Source: Candidatus Acutalibacter stercorigallinarum
Lineage (GTDB): Bacteria; Bacillota; Clostridia; Oscillospirales; Acutalibacteraceae
Assembly: GCA_019112625.1 (NCBI GenBank)
Contig: DXIW01000027.1
Coordinates: 1 to 61,892, forward strand
DNA: 61,892 bases
Direction of reading: 5' to 3'
A program made the position numbers and the translations under genes. The first letter of the stretch is position 1. Each line of letters starts with the position of its first letter. This document shows positions 17,251 to 25,867 of this stretch, piece after piece. A model generated the notes under the pieces. The model was not told the DNA's origin and ran no database searches. It saw only the letters and a list, made by a program, of their open reading frames with translations.

Positions 17251-17832
17251 CTATCGATAACCCGCTTCCAGGTTTTTTCCGATCTCTTCCACGATCTCCG
17301 CTACACGAACCTTCCCGTCCACCAGGATCTCCCAGACAGGCCGTTCCCCAGAGGGGTCTGGGGACACCTGCCAATAGCTTCCGGCAAGCTCCAAGTTCCG
17401 CTCTTGGTTCGGGGTCCCCTGAAAACACAGGTTCGCGTTGCCCACAAATTTTCTGCCCGAGATTTCCAGCTTCACGATATGGTAAGTGGGGCGGCCCAGC
17501 TGGGCAAAGAACATCCCCCATTGGCGGGATTCTTCCAGGCTCTCGGAGACATACAGGCAGTGGAGCCGGGAGGGGTACTGGGGGAAATGCTCTTTGCGCA
17601 CCTGCTCCAGCGCCAGCTCCCGCAGGGCCACCATGGTGTGGTGCTCAATTTCCTTCCCTTCCCAACTTTTTGGGGCATTGTAGATTTGCTCTACTACAGG
17701 GAGCTTTTCCATGACCCGCCGGTACACGCCGCTCTCCCAGCTCTCGCCGATGGAGAGCAGCTGGCCCTGTTCCATGGGGCGCTCTGTCACCACATGGTAA
17801 GCGGTGAAAGGCTCCCTCTCAAGCATCCGCAT
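17251..17832 (-). CDS. DUF2441-like protein
   Basis: A 193-residue soluble protein. The N-terminal [20 protein letters not shown] and the central [23 protein letters not shown] resemble DUF2441 proteins; I am only fairly sure of that family. No signal peptide or membrane segment. Function unknown. Its start overlaps the rsfS stop region by 14 bp and lacks a clear ribosome binding site, suggesting translational coupling; the true start may be the third codon (ATG at 17826). It separates rsfS from leuS, an uncommon insertion in the rsfS neighbourhood. Confidence 0.62.
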   Translation of the reverse strand: MRMLEREPFTAYHVVTERPMEQGQLLSIGESWESGVYRRVMEKLPVVEQIYNAPKSWEGKEIEHHTMVALRELALEQVRKEHFPQYPSRLHCLYVSESLEESRQWGMFFAQLGRPTYHIVKLEISGRKFVGNANLCFQGTPNQERNLELAGSYWQVSPDPSGERPVWEILVDGKVRVAEIVEEIGKNLEAGYR

Positions 17833-18169
17833 ACCAGTCTACCAGCTTCCCATCGGCCCAGAGGCGGTCCAGGTCGTAGAAGTCGCGGCCCTCCTGGGTG
17901 AAGATGTGCACCACCACGCTGCTGTAGTCCAGCAGCACCCAGGAGTTGGAGCGGTACCCCTCCACCCGGGCGGGGGCGGCGCCCTCGGCCTTCAGCTTCT
18001 CCTCCAGCTCGTCGGCCAGGGCCCGCACATGGGTGGTGCTGGTGCCCGTGGCGATGACGAAGTAGTCCCCCAGGCTGGAGATCTCCTGGATCTCGATCAC
18101 ATTGACCCGCTCGGCTTTCTTGTCGTCCAGCAGCCTTGCGGCCTTTTTTGCCAGTTCTAACGATGTCAT
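17819..18169 (-). CDS. rsfS: Ribosomal silencing factor RsfS
   Basis: A 116-residue protein with the full RsfS/Iojap pattern: KAERVNVIEIQEISSLGDYFVIATGTS, HVRALADELEEKL, and the C-terminal GYRSNSWVLLDYSSVVVHIF. It binds ribosomal protein L14 and blocks subunit joining in nutrient limitation. It overlaps the yqeK stop codon by 4 bp (ATGA), the usual nadD-yqeK-rsfS arrangement of Firmicutes. Confidence 0.97.
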   Translation of the reverse strand: MTSLELAKKAARLLDDKKAERVNVIEIQEISSLGDYFVIATGTSTTHVRALADELEEKLKAEGAAPARVEGYRSNSWVLLDYSSVVVHIFTQEGRDFYDLDRLWADGKLVDWYADA

Positions 18170-18753
18170 CCCAGGCTTCCTTTCTGTTCTTCTAAAATCA
18201 CCATGGCCTCGTTATAGGCGGCGATGGACTCCTGGCCCAGCAGCCGCCGCTGCCCCATGGTCTCGTTTACGGTAAAGGCGATGCCCTCTACCATGGCTTC
18301 CTCCAAACTGCGGTCCGCCGCCTGGCGCATGTCCTCCACCCCTGGGTAGTCCCGGTCGGCGGAGATGTAGTCCGCCACGAAGAGCACCTTGTCCAGGAGG
18401 GTCATGCCGCTGCGGCCGCCGGTGTGGCAGCGCACCGCCTGGAGCACCGCCTGGTCGGTGACGCCCAGGGTGTGCTCCAGATAGGCCGCGCCACACAGGG
18501 AGTGCCACAGCTTGGGGGTGCGGCGCTGCATATCGGTGAGTATTATACCAGAATCCCCCAGGATTTTCAACTGCTCCTCGGGGGGCGTGTCCTTCATAAT
18601 GTCGTGGAGGATGCCGGCCAGCCGGGCCTGCTCCACGTCGCCGCCATAGCGCCGGGCCAGGCGGGCGGCCTCGGCGGCCACGCACTGGCTGTGGTAGAAC
18701 CGCTGGCTGGTCAAGTGTTTTTTTGCCTCTGCCTCGTACTCCTCGTAGGTCAT
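18166..18753 (-). CDS. yqeK: HD-domain hydrolase YqeK (Ap4A hydrolase)
   Basis: A 195-residue HD-domain protein. The conserved metal ligands are visible in RFYHSQCVAAEA, GILHDIMKD (the HD pair) and LWHSLCGAA, plus the D in VLFVADYISADRD. YqeK symmetrically hydrolyses diadenosine tetraphosphate to ADP. CAGGAGGG lies 6-8 nt before the ATG at 18753; a longer reading of the frame has no ribosome binding site. It is between nadD and rsfS, but 220 bp of repeats separate it from nadD, so it may have its own transcription start. Confidence 0.95.
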   Translation of the reverse strand: MTYEEYEAEAKKHLTSQRFYHSQCVAAEAARLARRYGGDVEQARLAGILHDIMKDTPPEEQLKILGDSGIILTDMQRRTPKLWHSLCGAAYLEHTLGVTDQAVLQAVRCHTGGRSGMTLLDKVLFVADYISADRDYPGVEDMRQAADRSLEEAMVEGIAFTVNETMGQRRLLGQESIAAYNEAMVILEEQKGSLG

Positions 18754-18830
18754 GGCTGTCCCTCCTGTCCGGTTGGTTTTTCTGCTTGTGGGAAGATGGA
18801 GCCGCCCGCCGTGGGGCGTCACCTCTGCCC

Positions 18831-18858
18831 TATTCACTATTCACTATTACTTATTCAC
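18831..18858. repeat. Short tandem heptamers
   Basis: TATTCAC, TATTCAC, TATTACT, TATTCAC in direct succession. AT-rich sequence inside a GC-rich gap; possibly a slippage-prone repeat. Confidence 0.7.
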
Positions 18859-18865
18859 TGCCTGT

Positions 18866-18964
18866 CCCCCGCCCTCCCGGCACGGCGGGGCCGGGCCGGC
18901 GGACAGCCGCCGGGAAGGCGGGTGGACGCGCTTTCGCCGAAGGCGGAAGCGGGGAGGGCGGGGG
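18866..18964. repeat. Four-way-junction GC-rich element, copy 2
   Basis: Closing arms CCCCCGCCCTCCC (18866-18878) and GGGAGGGCGGGGG (18952-18964) match perfectly. Inner hairpins: CGGC/GCCG near 18879-18894, CCGGCGG-ACAG-CCGCCGG (18896-18913), and a 10-bp stem with one G-T pair at 18928-18950 (CGCTTTCGCC / GGCGGAAGCG). It begins 9 bp past the nadD stop codon when read in the gene's direction. Confidence 0.85.
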
Positions 18965-18973
18965 TTGGGGGCT

Positions 18974-19585
18974 TTAGCGGGGCTCGGGCGGATAGAGGCC
19001 CTTTTCCCGGATATACCAGGCCACGGGGCCGGGGACCAGGTGGGCCAAGCTCTCCCCTGCGGCCGCAGCCTGCCGCACCTGGGTGGAGCTGATGGGCAGG
19101 TAGGGGATGTGCTCTAAAAAGCACCGGGCCCCAAACCGGGCGGTATAGTCCAGCGCCTTTTGCCGCAGGGGCTCCATGCCGTCCCGGCTGCGGGGGGAGG
19201 CGCAGGCTGCCGCCAGGCGGAAGATGGTCTCCGCCCGGTACCAGCGGTCCAGGGTGAGGAACATGTCCTCCCCCATAAGGAGGAAAAACTGGTCCTTGGG
19301 GTAGAGGGCGGCCAGCTCCTCCAAGGTGTCGGCGGTATAGCTTTTGCCCCTGCGCCGGGTCTCGATGTCGCTGACCTCCAGCCAGGGGGCGCCGCCTACG
19401 GCCAGGCGGCACATGGCCAGGCGGTCTGCGGGGGCGGCCAGGTTGGGGGCGGCCTTGTGGGGGGGCGTCCCTGTGGGGATGAGGAGCACCCGGTCCAGGC
19501 CCAGGCCCTTGCGGAACTCGCCGACGATGTGCAGGTGCCCGTTGTGGATGGGGTTGAAGGTCCCGCCGTAGATGCCGGTCTTCAT
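18974..19585 (-). CDS. nadD: Nicotinate-nucleotide adenylyltransferase
   Basis: A 203-residue nucleotidyltransferase. GIYGGTFNPIHNGHLHI carries the (H/T)xGH signature, and LPISSTQVRQAAAAG is the C-terminal ISST motif. It converts nicotinate mononucleotide and ATP to deamido-NAD in NAD synthesis. I chose the ATG at 19585 (GAGAGG 5 nt upstream) over a GTG two codons earlier. It follows yhbY by 9 bp, the conserved yhbY-nadD-yqeK-rsfS order. Confidence 0.97.
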   Translation of the reverse strand: MKTGIYGGTFNPIHNGHLHIVGEFRKGLGLDRVLLIPTGTPPHKAAPNLAAPADRLAMCRLAVGGAPWLEVSDIETRRRGKSYTADTLEELAALYPKDQFFLLMGEDMFLTLDRWYRAETIFRLAAACASPRSRDGMEPLRQKALDYTARFGARCFLEHIPYLPISSTQVRQAAAAGESLAHLVPGPVAWYIREKGLYPPEPR

Positions 19586-19594
19586 AAGCACCTC

Positions 19595-19891
19595 TCAGCG
19601 GGGCAGGACGATCTTGGGGTCCTTCTTCTTCTTGCGGTACAGCACGAATTTGGAGCCGATGACCTGCACCACGTCGCTGCCGGTCTGGCGGGCGATGTCC
19701 TCCGCCGCCTCCCGGGGGGACAGGGGGGAGGTCTCTACGAGCACCCGGCCCTTGATGAGCTCCCGCTTCTCCAGGGCGTCGTCCGCTTGCTTGATGACCT
19801 CGGGGCTCATACCGGACTTGCCCACCATGAGGATGGTGTCCTCGTTTACCGCCAGGGAGCGGAGATAGGCCCTCTGCTTGCTGGTTAACAT
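19595..19891 (-). CDS. yhbY: YhbY-type RNA-binding (CRM domain) protein
   Basis: A 98-residue CRS1-YhbY domain protein: MLTSKQRAYLRSLA at the start, VGKSGMSPEVIKQADDALE, a GxxG-type loop, and DVVQVIGSKFVLYRKKKK at the end. It associates with pre-50S ribosomal particles and aids assembly. It lies directly upstream of nadD and 19 bp downstream of the cysteine-rich gene. Confidence 0.96.
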   Translation of the reverse strand: MLTSKQRAYLRSLAVNEDTILMVGKSGMSPEVIKQADDALEKRELIKGRVLVETSPLSPREAAEDIARQTGSDVVQVIGSKFVLYRKKKKDPKIVLPR

Positions 19892-19910
19892 AATATTCCT
19901 CCTGATCTGC

Positions 19911-20375
19911 TTACTTTTCCCGGCGCTGGTACACCACGATCTCCGGGTCGCTGCCGCTGTCGCCGTACTCGCACACCAAGAGGTGTTCCTCGTCGGCGGT
20001 GAGGCCGTAGCAGCGGCCGCTGCCGTCGTGCTTGCACAGCTGGTTGCCCAGGTAGACCCGGCTGTCGTCCCAGAATTTGACCTTCTGGCCGCCGGGCAGG
20101 GTATATTCCAGATTGATGTAGGAGCCGGGCAGGGCGTTGAGATCTGTCACCTGGTCCATGCCGGGCACCCGCAGGGCGTTGAATTCTTTTATGAGCCGCT
20201 CTTTCAGGGCGCAGGTCCCGGAAAAGCACTGGCCGGGGGTGTTGCAGCCCTGGGATTTGCAGCACTCCCCCAGCACGCAGGTACCGCCAAAGGGCTTGCC
20301 ACCGGTGGCGGCGCAGCCGGGGCAGGTGGCCGCGGCGGGGCACTGGGCGCAGTCCAGACCGCAGTAGTTTTTCAT
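19911..20375 (-). CDS. Cysteine-rich DUF3795-like protein
   Basis: A 154-residue protein with a cysteine-rich N-terminal half (YCGLDCAQCPAAATCPGC, GECCKSQGCN, GQCFSGTCALKE), probably a metal-binding domain, and a C-terminal beta-rich part (GSYINLEYTLPGGQKVKFWDD). The cysteine pattern resembles DUF3795, a zinc or Fe-S-like domain of unknown role common in anaerobes; the second half is not part of that domain. It lies between rdgB (4 bp) and yhbY (19 bp), so it is co-transcribed with housekeeping genes. Confidence 0.72.
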   Translation of the reverse strand: MKNYCGLDCAQCPAAATCPGCAATGGKPFGGTCVLGECCKSQGCNTPGQCFSGTCALKERLIKEFNALRVPGMDQVTDLNALPGSYINLEYTLPGGQKVKFWDDSRVYLGNQLCKHDGSGRCYGLTADEEHLLVCEYGDSGSDPEIVVYQRREK

Positions 20376-20379
20376 AGGG

Positions 20380-20955
20380 TCACTCCCCCTTCTGTTTCAG
20401 GTACTCCCGCAGCTTTTCCTCAAATTCCGCAAAGGCCTTGCCCCGGTGGCTGCGGGCGTCCTTCTCGGCGGCGGTCATCTCGCCGAAGGTGCGGCCCTCC
20501 TGCTGGAAGATGGAGTCGTAGCCAAAGCCGTTTTCCCCCCGGGAGTCGAAGGCGATGGTGCCGAAGCACTTGCCCTCGGCCTCGATCTTGTCCCCGTTGG
20601 GGAACACGCAGCACACGGCGCTGACAAAGTGGGCCCCCCGCTGCTCCGCGGGCACGCCTTTTAGCTTTTCCAGCACGGTGAGGCGGCGCTTGCCGGGCTC
20701 TGCGAACCGGGCGGAATAGACCCCCGGCGCGCCGCCCAGGTAGTCCACGCACAGGCCGGAGTCGTCGGCCACGGCGGGCAGACCCGTCTCCTTACAGGCG
20801 GACTCCGCCTTGATGAAGGCGTTCTCCTGGAAGGTGGCGCCAGTCTCCTCCGGCTCGGAGATGTCCATCATCACGGCCTCGATGCCCATGGGCTCCAACA
20901 GCCGCTGGAACTCCACCACTTTCCCCTTGTTGTGGGTGGCGATGACAAATTTCAC
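20380..20955 (-). CDS. rdgB: XTP/dITP diphosphatase
   Basis: A 191-residue HAM1/RdgB family protein: FVIATHNKGKVVEFQ at the start, AVADDSGLCVDYLGGAPGVYSAR, and FGYDSIFQ with the catalytic acidic residues. It hydrolyses XTP, ITP and dITP to the monophosphates, keeping deaminated purines out of DNA and RNA. It starts 3 bp after the ftsY stop codon in the same operon. Confidence 0.96.
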   Translation of the reverse strand: MKFVIATHNKGKVVEFQRLLEPMGIEAVMMDISEPEETGATFQENAFIKAESACKETGLPAVADDSGLCVDYLGGAPGVYSARFAEPGKRRLTVLEKLKGVPAEQRGAHFVSAVCCVFPNGDKIEAEGKCFGTIAFDSRGENGFGYDSIFQQEGRTFGEMTAAEKDARSHRGKAFAEFEEKLREYLKQKGE

Positions 20956-20958
20956 GGT

Positions 20959-22212
20959 TTATTCCTCCTCGTCCCGCTTGCGGCCAAAGGGCCAGAAACG
21001 GCGCTTTTTCTTTTCGGGCTGGGGCTCTTCGGGCAAAGGCTCCTCAGACTGGGGCTCTTCGGGGGAGGGTTCTTCGGGTTGGGACCCTTCCTCCTGAATC
21101 TCCCGGCGCTTTTCCCGGTGTTCCTCCACCAATTTCTCAATATCCTGGATCAGCGGCTCCTCGGTGACAGCTTCCTCTTCCAAAGTCTCCCCGGTGAACA
21201 TCTCCTCGGAGATGATCTCCTCCTCCCGGCGCTCCTCCGCCCGAGCGGCGGCGTCCAGCTCCATGCGCTCCCTGTCCTCTTGGACGGCGGGGGCCTCCTC
21301 CCGCTGGACATCGAAGAGGGCGTCGGCAAAGGCGGCGGCGTCGAAGGGCTGCAGGTCGTCCACCTGCTCCCCCACGCCGATGAATTTGACGGAGAGGCCC
21401 AGGTCCCGCTTGATGGGCAGCACCACGCCGCCCTTGGGGGTGCCGTCCAGCTTGGTGAGCACGATGCCGGTGATGCCCGCGGCGGACTGGAATTCCCGGG
21501 CCTGGTTCACGGCGTTCTGGCCGGTGGCGGCGTCCAGCACCAGCAAAGTCTCCCGGTCGCAGCCGGGGAGCTCCCGGTCGATGACGCGGGAGATCTTGCC
21601 CAGCTCGTCCATGAGGTTTTTCTTGTTGTGGAGCCGGCCGGCGGTGTCGCATATAACCACGTCGCAGCCACGGGCCTTGGCGGCGGCGATGGTGTCGAAC
21701 ACCACGGCGGCGGGGTCGGCGCCCTCCCCGTGCTTGATGAGGGGCACCCCGGCCCGCTGGGCCCACACCTCCAGCTGCTCGATGGCCGCGGCCCGGAAGG
21801 TGTCCGCCGCGCCTAAAATCACGGACTTGCCCTCCCCCCTCAGCCGGGCGGCCAGCTTGCCGATGGTGGTGGTCTTGCCCACGCCGTTGACGCCGATGAC
21901 CAGGATCACCGAGGGCTTGGTGCCGATGTGCAGGGTGTCATCCCCCTGGAGAATGTCCGCCACGATGGCCTTCAGCTCCCCCAGGATGAGGGAGGGGTCG
22001 GTGATGCCCTTCTCCTTCACCTTTTGCCGGAGCTGGCCGGTGATGTAGGTGGCGGTGGGCACGCCCACGTCCCCCATGACCAGCAGCTCCTCCAGCTCCT
22101 CGAAGAGCTCCTCGTCGATCTTGGTGAAGGAGTTCACCATCTGGGTGATCTGCCCGGAGATGCTGTCCCGGGTCTTTTTCAGTCCTTCCCGGATCTTATC
22201 AAAAATGCCCAT
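20959..22212 (-). CDS. ftsY: Signal recognition particle receptor FtsY with C-terminal acidic tail
   Basis: A 417-residue protein. The NG GTPase core starts at residue 1 (MGIFDKIREGLKKTRDSISG) and ends near 303: G1 GVNGVGKTTT (107-116), DTAGR (189-193), TKLDG (253-257). It receives ribosome-SRP complexes at the membrane. The acidic A-domain normally precedes the N domain; here the N-terminus lacks it and about 110 residues follow the G domain instead: a Glu-rich helix, a proline-glutamate repeat (about 378-400) and a basic aromatic tip KKKRRFWPFGRKRDEEE (401-417). The tail is in frame with no sign of a frameshift. It is co-transcribed between smc and rdgB. Confidence 0.95.
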   Translation of the reverse strand: MGIFDKIREGLKKTRDSISGQITQMVNSFTKIDEELFEELEELLVMGDVGVPTATYITGQLRQKVKEKGITDPSLILGELKAIVADILQGDDTLHIGTKPSVILVIGVNGVGKTTTIGKLAARLRGEGKSVILGAADTFRAAAIEQLEVWAQRAGVPLIKHGEGADPAAVVFDTIAAAKARGCDVVICDTAGRLHNKKNLMDELGKISRVIDRELPGCDRETLLVLDAATGQNAVNQAREFQSAAGITGIVLTKLDGTPKGGVVLPIKRDLGLSVKFIGVGEQVDDLQPFDAAAFADALFDVQREEAPAVQEDRERMELDAAARAEERREEEIISEEMFTGETLEEEAVTEEPLIQDIEKLVEEHREKRREIQEEGSQPEEPSPEEPQSEEPLPEEPQPEKKKRRFWPFGRKRDEEE

Positions 22213-22234
22213 AGCTTTTCCTCCTCACTGTAGG

Positions 22235-25200
22235 TCATGTGCCGAATTCGGCGGCCTCTTCGGTGCGCAGGGCCAGGAGCTTGGAGACGCCCTGGTCCTG
22301 CATGGTGACGCCGTAGAGCATGTCGCTGCCCTCCATGGTGCCCCGGCGGTGGGTGATGGTGATGAATTGGGTGGCCCCGCTCATCCGCCGCAGGTACTGG
22401 GCGTAGCGGGTGACGTTCACGTCGTCCAGGGCGGCCTCGATCTCGTCCAGCACGCAGAAGGGCGGGGGGTTGACCCGCATGATGGCGAAGTAGATGGAGA
22501 TGGCCACCAGGGCCTTCTCCCCGCCGGAGAGGGACTCGATGTGGGTGACGATCTTCCCCGGGGGCTGGACCTTGATCTCGATGCCGCTGCGCAGCACATC
22601 GCTGTCGTCGGTAAAGGTGAGCTCCGCCGCGCCGCCGCCGAACAGCTCCCGGAAAATGGAGCCGAAGTTCTGGTTCACCTGGGCGAAGCGCTGGGTGAAT
22701 TGCTCCCGCATGTGCTTTGTCAGGTCGTCGATCAGGTCCAGAAGCTCCTTTTTGGACTTCTCCACGTCCTCCACCTGGGCCTTGAGGAATTGGTACCGCT
22801 GGGAGACCTCCTGGTACTCCACCACAGCCCCCACGTTGACGGCGCCCAGGGCCTTGATCTTGTTTTTCAGCTCGGAGAGCCGGCGCTGGGCGGCGGGCAG
22901 GTCCTGGATGGGCTGGGCCTGCTCCTCCGCCTCCCGGCGGGTGAGCTCGTACTCCTCCCACAGCTTGGAGATGATCTGGTCGTACTCCTTCTGCAGGTTC
23001 TCCGCCCGCTCCTGGAGGCGGGCCACCTCCCGGCCGGCGTTCTCCCGGCGCTCTGTGGCCTCCCGCTCCCGGCTGCGGAGCTCCCCGGCCTGCCGCTCCA
23101 GGGCGGTGCGTTTCTGGGCGGTCTCCTCCACCCCGGCCCGCTGGGCGGCGGCCTGGGCCCGCAGGGACTTTACCTGCTCCTGGCACCGGGCGATGCCCGC
23201 CTGGAGCTCCTGGGCCCTGGCCTCCAGGGCGGCGCCCTCCTGGGCGAAACACTGGGCGGCCTGGCCGGAATCCCGCTTGCGGGCCTCCAGCTCCTGGACA
23301 GAGGCGGCCAGGGCGTCCCGGTCCTTTTCGGCGGAAAACTGGTGCAGGCGGATCTCCTGGATGGTCTGGGCGATGTCCTCGCACCGGGCCAGCTGCTCCT
23401 CCCGGTCCCCGGTGAGGGTCTGGCTCTGGGCCTGGGCCTGGGACAGCTGCTGCTCCAGGGCGGCGATTTTCTCCTGGGACTGGGCCTGGAGGGCCTCCAT
23501 CTCGGATAGACGGCCCTGGGAGTCGCTGCGCTCCCGCTCCAGGTTTTCCAGCTCCTTGCTGGCGTTTTCCAGCTCCCTGGCGGCCCGGGCGGCCTCCGCC
23601 TGGACCTTGATGCGCTCCTCCTGGAGGGCGGAGAGCTCCCCCTTGGCGGCGTCCAGCTCCGCGGTGCAGGCGGCCAGCTCCTCCTGGCGCTCCTTATAGA
23701 GGGCGGCTGCCTGGGCGGCCTTCTGCTCCAGGCCGGCGGCCTTTTCCCGCACCCGCTGAATCTCGGCGGCCCGGCTGAGCAGGCCGGAGTTTTTGGCCTT
23801 GGAGCCGCCGGTGAGGGAGCCCCCAGCGTTGACCACCTGGCCGTCCAGGCTGACGATACGGAACCGGTACTTCATGCGCTTGGCGATGGCCACGGCGCTA
23901 TCCAGGTCCTCGGCCACCGCCACCCGGCCCAAAAGGGAATCCCGGATGCCGGCATACTTTTCCTCGCACTGGCACAGCCGGGAGGCGATGCCCACGAAGC
24001 CGGGCAGGTCCTCCATCTCCCGCTGGTCCAGCACGGCGCCGCGGATGGTGGTGAGGGGCAGGAAGGTGGCCCGGCCCAGGTCCCGCTGCTGCAGCAGCCG
24101 GATGGCGGCCTTGGCGTCCTGCTCCGTCTCCACCACGATGTTCTGCATGGCCCCGCCCAGGGCGGTCTCCAGGGCTACGGCGTACTCCTTTGGTGTCTTG
24201 AGCAGCTGGGTCACCGGGCCGCACACCCCCCGCAGGATGCCCCGGCCCGCCTCTTTCATCACAGCCTTCACGCTCTGGGCAAAGCCCTCCAGGTTGCGCT
24301 CTAGGTCCTCTAAAAGCCTGGCCCGGCGCTGCTGCTCCCTGGCGTCCAGGGTGAGCTGGTCCAGCTGCTCCTTGGCGGCCTGGGCCCGCTTCTGCCGGGA
24401 CTCCAGCCGGAGCTCGTGGCCTTTGACGGCGTTTTCCAGGCCGGCGATGGCGGTTTGGGTGTCCTGGAGCATCTGGGCCAGCTCCTCCCCCTCGGCCCGG
24501 GCGGCAGCCTGGCGCTCTTGGGCCTGGGCCACGCTGCCGTCCACGGCCCCGGCCCGCAGGCGGATCTCCGCCATGGTGGACTGGGCGGAGGTGAGCTGGA
24601 TGCGCTCCTCCGCCAGAGCGGCGCCCAGCTCCGCCCGGGCGGCGGCGGCCTCCTCCAGGCGGCGGGTGGCCTCGTCGGCGCCCTTGCGCAGCTCCTCCAG
24701 GCGCTGGCTGAAGGACAGGAGCTTGTCCCGGCTCTCCGCCAGCTGCTGTTCTTTGGCGGCGATCTCCTCCCGCTTCTGGGCGATCTCCCGGTCCGTGTCC
24801 TCCCCGGACCGGAGGGCGGCGGCGGCCTGCTCCTCCAGACGGGCCTTGTCCTGGGCGTTGTGGGCCAGGTCGTTTTGCAGCAGGCCCACCTCCCCCTCGG
24901 CCCGGACCGCCTGCTCGTCGAAGGCGGCGGCTTGGCTGCGGGCCTCCTCCATCAGGGCGGTGCAGCGGTTGGTCTCCCGGTAGTTCTCCTCGATCTGGGC
25001 CTCCAGCTGCTGGAGCTCCTCCTCGATCTCCCGGCGCTGGGCCTGGGCCAGGTCCAGCTTTTCCCCGTGCTCCCGCAGCACCTTGGCGGAGCGCTCCAAG
25101 GTCTCCAGCCAGATGCCGATTTCCAGGCCTTTTTTCTCCTGGTCGTAGGCGATGAATTGCTCCGCCTTTTCCGCCTGGACCCGCAGGGGCTCCACCCGGT

Positions 25201-25810
25201 CCTCCAGCTCGGACAGGATGTCCCGCAGGCGCACCAGGTTTTCCTCGGCCTTGTTCAGGCGGCGCTCCGACTCCTCCTTGCGGTAGCGGTAGCGGGAGAT
25301 GCCCGCCGCCTCCTCGAAGATCTCCCGCCGGTCCTCGGACCTGGCGGCCACAATGGCGTCGATCTTCCCCTGGCCGATGATGGAGTAGCCGTCCCGGCCC
25401 AGGCCCGTGTCCATGAACAGCTCGTTGATGTCCTTGAGGCGCACGGTGGCCTTGTTGATGAGGTACTCGCTTTCCCCGGAGCGGTAGTACCGCCGGGTGA
25501 TGGCCACGGTGTCGTTGTCGAAGTCCAGCCGGCGGTCGGAGTTGTCGATGGTGAGGGTGACCTCGGCAAAGCCCAACGCCTTGCGCTGGGGGGTGCCGCC
25601 AAAGATCACATCCTCCATTTTCGAGCAGCGCAGGGTGCGCAGGGACTGCTCCCCCAGCACCCAGCGCATGGCGTCGCTGATATTGCTTTTACCGCTGCCG
25701 TTGGGGCCCACCACCGAGGTGATGCCCCGCTCGAAGGTGAGGGTGGTCTTGTCGGGGAAGGTCTTAAACCCCTGCAGCTCCAAAGATTTCAAGATCATGT
25801 GTTGGGCCAT
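22235..25810 (-). CDS. smc: Chromosome segregation protein SMC
   Basis: A 1191-residue SMC ATPase. Walker A GPNGSGKSN lies near residue 35, followed by a long coiled coil, a hinge around 510-670 (GGSLTGGSKAKN at its end), a return coiled coil, then signature LSGGEKALVAISIYFAI and Walker B FCVLDEIEAALDD. It dimerises at the hinge and works with ScpAB to compact and segregate chromosomes. The canonical start would be the second Met (MILKSLELQGFKTF, 25798); the first ATG at 25810 lies almost on top of the AAAGGGG site, so the exact start is uncertain by four codons. It is between rnc and ftsY, the conserved order. Confidence 0.98.
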   Translation of the reverse strand: MAQHMILKSLELQGFKTFPDKTTLTFERGITSVVGPNGSGKSNISDAMRWVLGEQSLRTLRCSKMEDVIFGGTPQRKALGFAEVTLTIDNSDRRLDFDNDTVAITRRYYRSGESEYLINKATVRLKDINELFMDTGLGRDGYSIIGQGKIDAIVAARSEDRREIFEEAAGISRYRYRKEESERRLNKAEENLVRLRDILSELEDRVEPLRVQAEKAEQFIAYDQEKKGLEIGIWLETLERSAKVLREHGEKLDLAQAQRREIEEELQQLEAQIEENYRETNRCTALMEEARSQAAAFDEQAVRAEGEVGLLQNDLAHNAQDKARLEEQAAAALRSGEDTDREIAQKREEIAAKEQQLAESRDKLLSFSQRLEELRKGADEATRRLEEAAAARAELGAALAEERIQLTSAQSTMAEIRLRAGAVDGSVAQAQERQAAARAEGEELAQMLQDTQTAIAGLENAVKGHELRLESRQKRAQAAKEQLDQLTLDAREQQRRARLLEDLERNLEGFAQSVKAVMKEAGRGILRGVCGPVTQLLKTPKEYAVALETALGGAMQNIVVETEQDAKAAIRLLQQRDLGRATFLPLTTIRGAVLDQREMEDLPGFVGIASRLCQCEEKYAGIRDSLLGRVAVAEDLDSAVAIAKRMKYRFRIVSLDGQVVNAGGSLTGGSKAKNSGLLSRAAEIQRVREKAAGLEQKAAQAAALYKERQEELAACTAELDAAKGELSALQEERIKVQAEAARAARELENASKELENLERERSDSQGRLSEMEALQAQSQEKIAALEQQLSQAQAQSQTLTGDREEQLARCEDIAQTIQEIRLHQFSAEKDRDALAASVQELEARKRDSGQAAQCFAQEGAALEARAQELQAGIARCQEQVKSLRAQAAAQRAGVEETAQKRTALERQAGELRSREREATERRENAGREVARLQERAENLQKEYDQIISKLWEEYELTRREAEEQAQPIQDLPAAQRRLSELKNKIKALGAVNVGAVVEYQEVSQRYQFLKAQVEDVEKSKKELLDLIDDLTKHMREQFTQRFAQVNQNFGSIFRELFGGGAAELTFTDDSDVLRSGIEIKVQPPGKIVTHIESLSGGEKALVAISIYFAIMRVNPPPFCVLDEIEAALDDVNVTRYAQYLRRMSGATQFITITHRRGTMEGSDMLYGVTMQDQGVSKLLALRTEEAAEFGT

Positions 25811-25867
25811 TCCCCTTTCCAGCGGACGTTTCCCGCTTTCCGCTTTCTTGCTCTACGCTGTGGGCGC

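Noticed and set aside
18831..18858. CRISPR array
   Set aside because: The repeat unit is 7 bp in direct tandem with no spacers; no cas genes are present in the window.
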